Below, piece after piece: positions 1 to 5,322 of a stretch of 5,322 bases of DNA. The stretch lies in assembly GCA_003535195.1 (NCBI GenBank), contig DOHN01000163.1:11659-16980 (forward strand), in the 5' to 3' direction. This stretch comes from Ruminiclostridium sp. (GTDB lineage: Bacteria > Bacillota > Clostridia > DSM-8532). How positions within the stretch are numbered: position 1 is the stretch's first letter; each line of letters opens with the position of its first letter. Below the pieces are notes generated by a model. The model had not been told where the DNA came from. It did no database searches and worked only from the letters and a program-made list of their open reading frames with translations. The position numbers were made by a program, and so were the translations under genes.

Positions 1-186
1 CAGCCATGAAGCAATTTGTTCCGTGTTGTAGCCTGCGTTTGTCGCTGCACTGATGGTTACAAGCGCCGGACCTGTGCAGCCGAAAACTGCAGCTATAAAG
101 CCGGCTGTGATGGACTTGGACGTTGTGTACTTGCGAAGATCTGAAAAACCTGACCTAAAGCCTGGACCCTTCTCAAAAAAATACAT
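1..186 (-). CDS. BenE-family (benzoate/H+ symporter-like) transporter, N-terminal part
   Basis: This is the first 62 codons of a gene that runs off the left edge. The translation begins MYFFEKGPGFRSGFSDLRKY and continues with a hydrophobic segment at about residues 27-49 containing GFIAAVFGCTGPALV, then AGYNTEQIASWL. A short polar head followed by a G-F-I-A...G-C/F-T-G-P-A/V-L-V helix and a later A-S-W motif is the typical opening of BenE-family inner-membrane transporters, whose founding member imports benzoate with protons. The substrate cannot be inferred from this fragment, because many members are uncharacterised. The ATG at 186-184 is preceded by AGGGGTG at 199-193, six bases away. The gene starts 26 nt after the stop of the upstream 488-residue gene, so it is likely co-transcribed and may import the substrate of the pathway. 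Family assignment is fairly confident, specificity is not. Confidence 0.75.
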   Translation of the reverse strand, partial: MYFFEKGPGFRSGFSDLRKYTTSKSITAGFIAAVFGCTGPALVTISAATNAGYNTEQIASWL

Positions 187-192
187 AAAATA

Positions 193-199
193 CACCCCT
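193..199 (-). promoter_or_regulatory. Ribosome binding site of the BenE-like gene
   Basis: AGGGGTG on the minus strand lies six bases before the ATG at 186-184, in the 26-nt gap after the stop of the upstream gene. It supports the chosen start. No promoter or terminator-like hairpin is visible in this gap, which favours read-through from the upstream genes. Confidence 0.7.
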
Positions 200-212
200 T
201 TTGTTTAACAGT

Positions 213-1679
213 TTATTTCAATTTTTCCAGGATCGTAACATCAACGCCTCTTTGGCGCAGCCACTTCGGCAGCAGTTCTTTTTCCACACGCTCGCTGACT
301 GCCGGAGCTCTTTCAATAAGGAGATCAGCCAGAGTTTCAGAGCAATTCAATCCGCCCATAGCACCGTCAAAGATGATTACCTTATCGGTTCCGGTAGTCT
401 TATAAGCAAATTCCATGGCGCTCTCGGTTGTCTTAGCCACCACCGCGTGACTCATATACTCAATGTTCATGGGCTCCATGTCAAAGAGATCAGCCTGCTG
501 CTGCCCTACAACAACGGTCGGTATATGGTCGGAGAAAAATGCCGAAGGATAGCCGGTCCATGCATAGTTATGGACGCACATCTTAATAGCCGGATTCAAG
601 GGAGGGATGTTTTCCAAAATAGGCTTGCCGTTCTTTTTATAGAACGCCTCAGTATACCAGGTATAGGGCGGCAGCGGGCTTTCCATGTCATAAAGATCCG
701 TGTTGGCACCGGTGAAATTGGCATAGATAACGCCGGCTGAGAAAACATAGGGTACCGGGCACGGGAAGTCAAGAACAGCTATGCAGTCATCAATCTCCCC
801 AAACAGAGTCATAATCTTTCCGTAAAGCTGACAGCCTATAAAGGTAGCCCGGTCATTCACAGCATACAAATCATTGTCCGCATCAACGCCGATAACACCA
901 TGAGGGCCCACATTGAGGAAGGAGGCAAACGCAAATTTGCTCTGGACAAATTTTGATTCAAAAATTGCCCTTGCAGTAAAATTGGCTGCTCTCGGCCCTA
1001 AATTCTGGTGATAAGTAGAGCGGGTTTCAATTCGGGCGTAGGACATTCCAAAAGGCTTTACGGCCTTATCTATCTGACGGTGGAAATGAACTTCACGCAC
1101 ATCGGTATGGTGGCAGTGGATAATCCAATCGGCATCGTAAACTGCCTTGATTCCATACAGAGTTCCCACTTCGGTTTCAATGGGAATCCCCTCGTCCACA
1201 GGAGCTACACCCTTTGTTTTTCCGGGGCCAAAATATTTATCCAATTCATAGCGCTTTATGTACTCTTCGGTTTCACGGAAGCGCATACCAACACCGGCGC
1301 GAAGCCGTATATTTTTACATCCGGTCTTCTCCTCAATCACATCACGGGTGGCCTTTATGAGAATAGCATAGGGCTGCCCGCCGAGAAGGGTAAAACCATG
1401 GTGAGATGCAAGAATGTTTACACTCTGGTCTGCTTTGATAAAACTCATGTCCACCTTACGCAGCTCTTCTTTTGCCGTCTCATACAGCTTATCCAGCGCA
1501 TCGGGGCCGCCCGGATACAGCACGGGAGGCAGCTCGGGAAAAAGGTCCGCCAGTTTAAGGGAACACATGCCCGGCAGTTCAGCCACACGTTTCTTTACCA
1601 GGGCAGGATCAATACCATACTGGGAAGGCTTTGGGGCAATGGGCATAATGACGGGTCGCTTGATATTATTATTCGCCAT
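213..1679 (-). CDS. Uncharacterised 488-aa protein, possibly a divergent LarA/DUF2088-like enzyme
   Basis: I do not recognise this protein with confidence. It is 488 residues, apparently soluble, with no signal peptide or membrane segment. The start MANNNIKRPV is chosen because AAGGAGG lies eight bases upstream; the frame stays open 29 codons further up but that stretch overlaps the preceding gene. Visible features: a Rossmann-like strand and loop VNILASHHGF (residues 87-96), RLRAGVGMR (125-133), DEGIPIETEVG (162-172), then DADWIIHCHHTD (182-193) followed by a His/Lys cluster (H198, H200, K205, K208, H224). Cysteines are few (C39, C121, C189, C283, C299, C307, C368, C446), with no iron-sulfur pattern. 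The C-terminal third holds DKVIIFDGAMGGLN (432-445). The order of strand, G-rich loop, PI-x-x-x-x-V-G and A-D-W-I-I followed by His and Lys resembles nickel-pincer lactate racemase (LarA/DUF2088) proteins, but the canonical GTHRP and GFSGG motifs are absent, so this is a weak suggestion. It follows the iron-sulfur gene by 19 nt and probably works with it. CDS reality is nearly certain, function is unknown. Confidence 0.93.
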   Translation of the reverse strand: MANNNIKRPVIMPIAPKPSQYGIDPALVKKRVAELPGMCSLKLADLFPELPPVLYPGGPDALDKLYETAKEELRKVDMSFIKADQSVNILASHHGFTLLGGQPYAILIKATRDVIEEKTGCKNIRLRAGVGMRFRETEEYIKRYELDKYFGPGKTKGVAPVDEGIPIETEVGTLYGIKAVYDADWIIHCHHTDVREVHFHRQIDKAVKPFGMSYARIETRSTYHQNLGPRAANFTARAIFESKFVQSKFAFASFLNVGPHGVIGVDADNDLYAVNDRATFIGCQLYGKIMTLFGEIDDCIAVLDFPCPVPYVFSAGVIYANFTGANTDLYDMESPLPPYTWYTEAFYKKNGKPILENIPPLNPAIKMCVHNYAWTGYPSAFFSDHIPTVVVGQQQADLFDMEPMNIEYMSHAVVAKTTESAMEFAYKTTGTDKVIIFDGAMGGLNCSETLADLLIERAPAVSERVEKELLPKWLRQRGVDVTILEKLK

Positions 1680-1687
1680 CTTTTTAA

Positions 1688-1694
1688 CCTCCTT
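1688..1694 (-). promoter_or_regulatory. Strong Shine-Dalgarno that decides the start of the 488-aa gene
   Basis: AAGGAGG on the minus strand is located eight bases before the ATG at 1679-1677 and sits in the 19-nt gap after the stop codon (1701-1699) of the iron-sulfur gene. It rules in favour of the 1679 start over an in-frame ATG at 1766, which lies inside the preceding gene. Confidence 0.85.
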
Positions 1695-1698
1695 TACT

Positions 1699-2307
1699 TT
1701 AATTGCTTTCGCCGGTTCGGGCAATTTCTTCCAAAAGCTCCCGATCCTCATCGAAATAGAAGCCACGGCTATTGTATTTCGTCTTTACGTCCTCGGGCAT
1801 GGTCCAGGCAGTCACCGTCTGTCCATACCACTGCCAGCCGTTGGGATCGGGCTTAAGCTCGATGCCGGCAGCAGTGAGCATGCGCAGGATGGTCTGGATG
1901 CATTCAATGGTGCAACCGGTGCGAATGCCTGTCATAGAAGAAATTTCATGGGGTGTTTTGGCGCCGGCCAAAATGGCAGCGGCCACTTCCTCGGCACGTA
2001 CGCCCACACAGTAGCAGAGCACCTGTTCCGGGTTAAAATGAGCCTTCATGCAAATTTCATTGATTTTGTCACGATCATACTTAGAAGCGTCTACGCCGAT
2101 TGTAAAAGGCTTTTCCCGTTTTACCATGGTGATGGTATGGAACGGGCAGCGATCTGCACAGTTGGCGCAGCCACGGCACTCATCCTCCGTCACTTTCGCC
2201 TTTTTATCTGTGACATGGATCGCATACACGGGGCAGACCTTTTCGCATATTTTGCATCCCGTGCAAATATTCGGATCCACTTGAGCGAGAAGAGTAACTC
2301 TTTTCAT
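1699..2307 (-). CDS. Iron-sulfur protein: 2x[4Fe-4S] ferredoxin fused to a BFD-like [2Fe-2S] domain
   Basis: This 202-residue cytoplasmic protein probably transfers electrons for a neighbouring enzyme. Residues 10-62 are a bacterial-type ferredoxin with two complete [4Fe-4S] motifs, CTGCKICEKVCP (C15, C18, C21, C25) and CRGCANCADRCP (C44, C47, C50, C54). After a linker (63-93) comes a BFD-like domain: C98-x-C100 in VLCYCVGV, a helical stretch AEEVAAAILAGAKTPHEI, then GIRTGCTIECIQTIL with C132 and C136. The last pair is spaced by three residues rather than the two found in Bfd and NifU. C86 is an extra cysteine in the linker. The tail (about 145-202) is Trp/Tyr-rich (W158, W160, Y161, W168) and I cannot assign it. 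The start ATG at 2307 is preceded by AGGGAG at 2320-2315. The gene lies 18 nt after the aldolase gene and 19 nt before the 488-aa gene. Similar ferredoxin-BFD modules occur in subunits of FAD-dependent dehydrogenases, but no flavoprotein is seen here. Domain calls are firm, the partner is inferred. Confidence 0.93.
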   Translation of the reverse strand: MKRVTLLAQVDPNICTGCKICEKVCPVYAIHVTDKKAKVTEDECRGCANCADRCPFHTITMVKREKPFTIGVDASKYDRDKINEICMKAHFNPEQVLCYCVGVRAEEVAAAILAGAKTPHEISSMTGIRTGCTIECIQTILRMLTAAGIELKPDPNGWQWYGQTVTAWTMPEDVKTKYNSRGFYFDEDRELLEEIARTGESN

Positions 2308-2325
2308 GAATGTTCTCCCTTCTTT

Positions 2326-3345
2326 TTATTTAACCTTCTGCTGTTGGGACAGCGCAAAGGCTACATCTACAATCATGTCCTCCTGTCCGCCTACCATCTG
2401 GCGGCGTCCCAGTTCCACCAGAATATCTCTGGGGTTTAAATTAAATCTTTCGGCTGCTTTATAGGTATGGAGCAGAAAACTGGAATAAACGCCTGCATAG
2501 CCCAGCATCAAAGGCGCGCTCTGAATCACCTGGGGCCTGTGCATCAGAGGCTCCACGATTTCTTCCGCCACATCCATAAGCCCATAAAAATCTATGCCTG
2601 TATTATAGCCAAGGCGCTGAAGAACACCTGCTAATACCTCTCCCTGTGCATTGCCCGCACCCGCACCCAGGCCGCGGCATGTGACATCGATGTACTCAGC
2701 ACCGCTTTCGACGGCAGCCAGAGCATTGGCAACGGCCAGCCCGAGGTTATTATGCGAATGGAATCCCACGGGAATAGGCAGTTGTTCAGCCAGCAGGCTG
2801 ATCCGGGTCCTTACATCGTCCGGAGTCATATAACCTGCAGAATCGGCGATATTAACATATGCGGCACCGGCATCCACAAAGATTTTTGCCTGCTCCAGGA
2901 TTTTCTCCGGCGAGGCCATATGGGACATCATGAGAAAACCGACCGGCATCATATCCAGCCTGGCAGCGGCTTTTAGATGCTGAATAGCAATATCCGCCTC
3001 GGTCACATGGGTGGCTATTCGTACCACCTGAGCCCCGCAGGATTTGGCTTCCTCCAAATCTTCTATGGTGCCTATTCCGGGCAGCAGCAAAACGCCTAAT
3101 TTGGCTCTCCGGATAACTTTCTTGGCAGCCTTCAGCAGCTCCATTTCCGGCACCCTGGAAAAGCCATAATTGATGGATGAACCGGCAATTCCATCGCCAT
3201 GGGAGATTTCAATAATATCAATGCCCACTCTGTCAAGGCCTTCGGCTACAGCGGAAACCTGTTCGGCAGTAAAACTGTGGCTGACAGCATGACTGCCGTC
3301 ACGAAGTGTTGTGTCAACAATATGTAGCTTTCTGTTTTTGTCCAT
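2326..3345 (-). CDS. mhpE: 4-hydroxy-2-oxovalerate aldolase
   Basis: The enzyme cleaves 4-hydroxy-2-oxopentanoate to pyruvate and acetaldehyde, the penultimate step of the meta-cleavage pathway, with a divalent metal (Mn2+ in DmpG). The 339-residue length matches MhpE/DmpG/BphI (about 337-345). The TIM-barrel (HMGL-like) domain opens with VDTTLRDGSHA, giving the catalytic Arg15, the metal ligand Asp16 and His19, equivalent to Arg17, Asp18 and His21 of DmpG. GFHSHNNLGLAVANA supplies metal ligands His196 and His198. GLGAGAGNAQGE (225-236) is the conserved loop, and Tyr287 in GVYSSF corresponds to the DmpG active-site tyrosine. The C-terminal part (about 255-339) is the communication domain that contacts the dehydrogenase. 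It starts 3 nt after mhpF ends, with AAGGAGGGG lying inside the end of mhpF, so translation is probably coupled, as expected for subunits of a channelling complex. All key residues are present and I see nothing broken. Very confident; homocitrate-type aldolases are excluded by the motifs. Confidence 0.96.
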   Translation of the reverse strand: MDKNRKLHIVDTTLRDGSHAVSHSFTAEQVSAVAEGLDRVGIDIIEISHGDGIAGSSINYGFSRVPEMELLKAAKKVIRRAKLGVLLLPGIGTIEDLEEAKSCGAQVVRIATHVTEADIAIQHLKAAARLDMMPVGFLMMSHMASPEKILEQAKIFVDAGAAYVNIADSAGYMTPDDVRTRISLLAEQLPIPVGFHSHNNLGLAVANALAAVESGAEYIDVTCRGLGAGAGNAQGEVLAGVLQRLGYNTGIDFYGLMDVAEEIVEPLMHRPQVIQSAPLMLGYAGVYSSFLLHTYKAAERFNLNPRDILVELGRRQMVGGQEDMIVDVAFALSQQQKVK

Positions 3346-3348
3346 TGC

Positions 3349-4224
3349 TTATTTCCCCTCCTTCAGCATGCGCTCGGCGATTTTTTCTGCAGCCGCTGCA
3401 GCCGCGGCGTTGATGATATCCAGGTTTCCGGAATATTTGGGGAGAAAATCTCCCGCTCCCTCTACCTGAACAATGACGGTAACCCTGTTACCGTCGATAA
3501 TGGGCGGTACACGGAGACTGTAGCCCGGCACATAGGCCTGAACCTGCCGGACAATATCATTGACAGAATCCACAATAGCCTTTTCATCCGGATTTTTCAC
3601 AATGGAATAAATCGTGTTGCTCATCAGCAAAGGCGGCTCGGCTGGATTCAGCACAATGATCGCCTTGCTGCGGTCGGCGCCGCCCAGGATTCTCAGGGCT
3701 TTGGCAGTGGTCTGGGTAAATTCATCAATATTGGCACGGGTACCCGGACCCGCACTCTTTGAGGAAATGCATGCCACAATTTCGGTATATTCGGAGTCGG
3801 CAACACGATTAATGGCGTATGCGACAGGAACGGTGGCCTGACCGCCGCAGGTTACCATATTGAAATTATCCGCGTTTGCCTCGGCCAGCTTGTCTAAATT
3901 GACACAGGGCACTACAAAAGAGCCCACCGCCGCGGGAGTCATATCAAATACCGTCTTGCCCGCTGCCTTGAGCACAGGAGCGTGTGCAAGGTGGGCTGAA
4001 GCACTGGTGGCATCAAATACGATCTTTATTTCCGGATCTTCGGCTACGGCCTTCACGCCTTGCACCGAAGTTTTAAAACCTAAGCCGGCAGCCCGCTTAA
4101 TACCCTCGGACTCAACAATACCGGCCATGGTCTTCATCTCCAGATTTTTGCTGCGCATGACCTTATACATCAGATCGGTACCGATATTGCCGGGCCCGAT
4201 TATACCTACCTTAATCTTTTCCAT
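3349..4224 (-). CDS. mhpF: Acetaldehyde dehydrogenase (acylating)
   Basis: This enzyme oxidises acetaldehyde with NAD+ and coenzyme A to acetyl-CoA, taking the aldehyde directly from the aldolase through an internal tunnel. The N-terminal Rossmann motif is [14 protein letters not shown] (residues 5-18). The catalytic cysteine is Cys126 in [12 protein letters not shown], the position of Cys132 in DmpF. Further conserved blocks are [14 protein letters not shown] (157-170), ILNP-like VLNPAEPP (191-198) and the C-terminal GNLDI (266-270) that lines the interface. At 291 residues it is slightly shorter than DmpF or MhpF (about 312-316) but within the family range, and both ends look complete. A run of seven alanines (273-279) follows GNLDI. 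The ATG at 4224 has AAAGGAA upstream, and the gene begins 14 nt after the hydratase stop. The gene order hydratase-dehydrogenase-aldolase matches the classical dmpEFG order. Very confident. Confidence 0.96.
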   Translation of the reverse strand: MEKIKVGIIGPGNIGTDLMYKVMRSKNLEMKTMAGIVESEGIKRAAGLGFKTSVQGVKAVAEDPEIKIVFDATSASAHLAHAPVLKAAGKTVFDMTPAAVGSFVVPCVNLDKLAEANADNFNMVTCGGQATVPVAYAINRVADSEYTEIVACISSKSAGPGTRANIDEFTQTTAKALRILGGADRSKAIIVLNPAEPPLLMSNTIYSIVKNPDEKAIVDSVNDIVRQVQAYVPGYSLRVPPIIDGNRVTVIVQVEGAGDFLPKYSGNLDIINAAAAAAAEKIAERMLKEGK

Positions 4225-4238
4225 AGCGTAATTCCTTT

Positions 4239-5015
4239 CTATTCCACGAATTTGACCGAAACGCTTCCCATCCCTTGGAAGCTGACAGTGAAATGATCAC
4301 CGGCTTTGGCGGCAAGGGCGGCGGTAACGGCGCCGGCCATGACAATGCTGCCGGCTTTTAGTGCGATTCCGAAGGACCCCAGCTTGTTGGCCAGCCAGGC
4401 CACTGCAGCGGCTGGATTGCCCCAAACCTCGGCAGTAGTCCCCGTTGAAATGAGTTCTCCATTCTGCTCCAGCATCATACCGGTCAGGCGCATATCCACA
4501 TCCTTTACAGGGGTCATACGGCCGCCAAGTACAAGGCGCGCAGAGGAGCCGTTGTCTGCAACGGTATCGCACAGTTTGATTTTCCAGTCCTTAATACGGG
4601 AATCTACAATCTCTATGGAAGGAATCACATATTCCGTCGCGGCATATACATCAGCAATTGTAACACCGGGTCCCGAAAGGGTTTTATTCAGGTAGAAGGA
4701 CAATTCCCCTTCCACTTTCGGCTGGATCAAACCGGACATGGAGCAAGGCACTCCTTCGGGCAGAAGCATATTTTCAAAGAGATGCCCATAATCCGGCTCA
4801 TTCACTCCCAGCAGCCTCTGCATCCCCTTGCTGGTCAGACCGATCTTCATACCGATTACTTTTTCTCCTGCGGCCTCCCGGCGGCGGACGTTCTCCAGCT
4901 GAACAGCGTAAGCATCTTCAACCGTCATGTCCGGATTTTCGGCTGTGAGCATTCCTATCTGATAGCATCCGGCTTCAGCCTTATAAAGAAGATCAGCTGC
5001 TTTCTTATAATCCAT
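4239..5015 (-). CDS. mhpD: 2-hydroxypenta-2,4-dienoate hydratase (2-keto-4-pentenoate hydratase, FAH superfamily)
   Basis: The likely reaction is hydration of 2-hydroxypenta-2,4-dienoate to 4-hydroxy-2-oxovalerate, feeding the aldolase encoded two genes downstream. The 258-residue protein matches the MhpD/DmpE length (about 261-269). Landmarks are [13 protein letters not shown] (54-66), the metal-binding PKVEGELSF (Glu102 and Glu104), [14 protein letters not shown] (132-145, third ligand Glu135), DTVADNGSS (150-158), [11 protein letters not shown] (207-217) and the closing [10 protein letters not shown]. The glutamates sit at the offsets expected from MhpD. 4-Oxalocrotonate decarboxylase (DmpH) is a close paralogue; [10 protein letters not shown] and the WLAN segment look more DmpE-like, and the dmpEFG-like order agrees, but the decarboxylase is not fully excluded. 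The start [10 protein letters not shown] is supported by AGAAAGGAT upstream; the frame is open 46 codons further up but that overlaps the preceding gene and encodes unlikely sequence. It is 28 nt after the previous stop. Confidence 0.9.
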   Translation of the reverse strand: MDYKKAADLLYKAEAGCYQIGMLTAENPDMTVEDAYAVQLENVRRREAAGEKVIGMKIGLTSKGMQRLLGVNEPDYGHLFENMLLPEGVPCSMSGLIQPKVEGELSFYLNKTLSGPGVTIADVYAATEYVIPSIEIVDSRIKDWKIKLCDTVADNGSSARLVLGGRMTPVKDVDMRLTGMMLEQNGELISTGTTAEVWGNPAAAVAWLANKLGSFGIALKAGSIVMAGAVTAALAAKAGDHFTVSFQGMGSVSVKFVE

Positions 5016-5023
5016 AAACCTGC

Positions 5024-5032
5024 ATCCTTTCT
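5024..5032 (-). promoter_or_regulatory. Ribosome binding site that decides the start of mhpD
   Basis: AGAAAGGAT on the minus strand lies eight bases before the ATG at 5015-5013, in the 28-nt gap after the stop codon (5046-5044) of the upstream gene. It supports 5015 over the in-frame ATG at 5153, which would extend the protein through the end of the upstream gene. Confidence 0.7.
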
Positions 5033-5043
5033 GTTGCTTATTT

Positions 5044-5322
5044 TTATAAAGGATGGTGAAGGTGTTCTTTTCCCATCCCTTTTTGACGCCATTTATCGGC
5101 CAAAACAGAAGCGAGCTGCTCTGCCAGCATTTCTTTAGGCCAATTTTCCGCAAGCCCCTTAAGAAGAACAGGAGCTGCAGCCTCTACTTCATCATGAGGA
5201 CCCGGCAAAGAAACCATTAAGCTGGGACCTTCCCTTCCCACACCGATCCGGACGCCATCCTTTACATGGCGGCTGGTACCCTGTTTGAATTTTACAATGT
5301 AAGGCGTGGCGGCCGTAGGATC
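5044..5322 (-). CDS. Unrecognised protein, C-terminal 92 residues only
   Basis: The reading frame is open from the right edge to a TAA at 5046-5044, so the 5' part of this gene is missing. The visible C-terminus starts DPTAATPYIVKFKQG, contains the loop GVGREGPSLMVSLPGPHDEVE (residues about 27-47 of the fragment) and ends in two predicted helices, PVLLKGLAENWPKEML and EQLASVLADKW, with a basic, His-containing end (KEHLHHPL). It looks soluble and shows no cysteine cluster or membrane segment. I do not recognise the family. A GTG at 5241 could be read as a start, but the frame continues upstream without a stop, so an internal start is unlikely. It is followed by mhpD after 28 nt in the same direction, suggesting a role in the same pathway. 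It does not resemble the end of an alpha/beta hydrolase, which is the usual gene before dmpE in aerobic meta-pathway operons. Confidence 0.75.
   Translation of the reverse strand, partial: DPTAATPYIVKFKQGTSRHVKDGVRIGVGREGPSLMVSLPGPHDEVEAAAPVLLKGLAENWPKEMLAEQLASVLADKWRQKGMGKEHLHHPL

Noticed and set aside
1680..1766. 29-residue N-terminal extension of the 488-aa protein
   Set aside because: It overlaps the coding end of the iron-sulfur gene, and AAGGAGG is placed exactly for the ATG at 1679.
1414..2439. A 341-codon open frame on the plus strand, and a 282-codon one at 1008-1856
   Set aside because: Both lie antisense to genes with clear motifs and good ribosome sites. Their translations have no recognisable domains, and they cross the boundaries of two or three real genes.
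2326..3345. Isopropylmalate or homocitrate synthase-like identity for the aldolase
   Set aside because: The TLRDGSHA opening with His19, the Tyr287 region and the adjacent mhpF are specific to the 4-hydroxy-2-oxovalerate aldolase branch.
3388..3408. GC-rich, partly palindromic stretch (CTGCAGCCGCTGCAG-like) that could suggest a hairpin or repeat
   Set aside because: It simply encodes seven consecutive alanines near the end of MhpF. It is not followed by a T-run in the direction of transcription as a terminator would be, and mhpE continues immediately.
4297..4572. A 91-codon minus-strand open frame inside mhpD in another frame
   Set aside because: It is a shadow of the hydratase: rich in Arg and Cys from out-of-frame GC-rich codons, with no independent support.
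5016..5153. 46-residue N-terminal extension of the hydratase
   Set aside because: It overlaps the upstream gene and its stop, its composition is unlike the family, and the shorter form has the expected family length and an RBS.

Overview
The window is a compact block of seven genes, all on the minus strand, so transcription runs from high to low coordinates. Gaps between genes are only 3-28 nt, and I see no terminator or promoter between them. It therefore reads as the middle of one operon whose two ends lie outside the window. The base composition is moderate, the Shine-Dalgarno sequences are strong and purine-rich (for example AAGGAGG), and a bacterial-type clostridial polyferredoxin is present. 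Together these suggest an anaerobic or facultative low-to-mid-GC bacterium, probably of the Bacillota (inference, moderate confidence; taxonomy cannot be fixed from this sequence alone).

In transcription order the layout is: (1) the 3' end of an unrecognised gene (5322-5044); (2) a 2-hydroxypenta-2,4-dienoate hydratase of the FAH superfamily (mhpD/dmpE type, 5015-4239); (3) an acylating acetaldehyde dehydrogenase (mhpF/dmpF, 4224-3349); (4) 4-hydroxy-2-oxovalerate aldolase (mhpE/dmpG, 3345-2326); (5) a three-part iron-sulfur protein with two [4Fe-4S] motifs, a BFD-like [2Fe-2S] domain and an unassigned tail (2307-1699); (6) a 488-residue protein of uncertain family, rich in histidine in its middle, which I tentatively compare with the LarA/DUF2088 superfamily (1679-213); (7) the 5' end of a BenE-family (benzoate/H+ symporter-like) membrane transporter (186-1).

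Genes 2-4 form the lower meta-cleavage pathway: 2-hydroxypenta-2,4-dienoate is hydrated to 4-hydroxy-2-oxovalerate, cleaved to pyruvate and acetaldehyde, and the acetaldehyde is oxidised to acetyl-CoA within the aldolase-dehydrogenase complex. In aerobes this trio sits with ring-cleaving dioxygenases. Here no oxygenase is visible. The neighbours are instead an iron-sulfur electron carrier, an uncharacterised large enzyme-like protein and a carboxylate transporter. The most interesting reading is an unusual, possibly oxygen-independent, catabolic route for an aromatic or heterocyclic acid that drains into the meta-pathway trunk, with the iron-sulfur protein and the 488-residue protein as candidates for novel upstream steps. 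That link rests on gene order only and is not demonstrated by the sequence.

There is no stretch above 300 bases without a gene. I found no RNA genes, repeats, insertion sequences or CRISPR.
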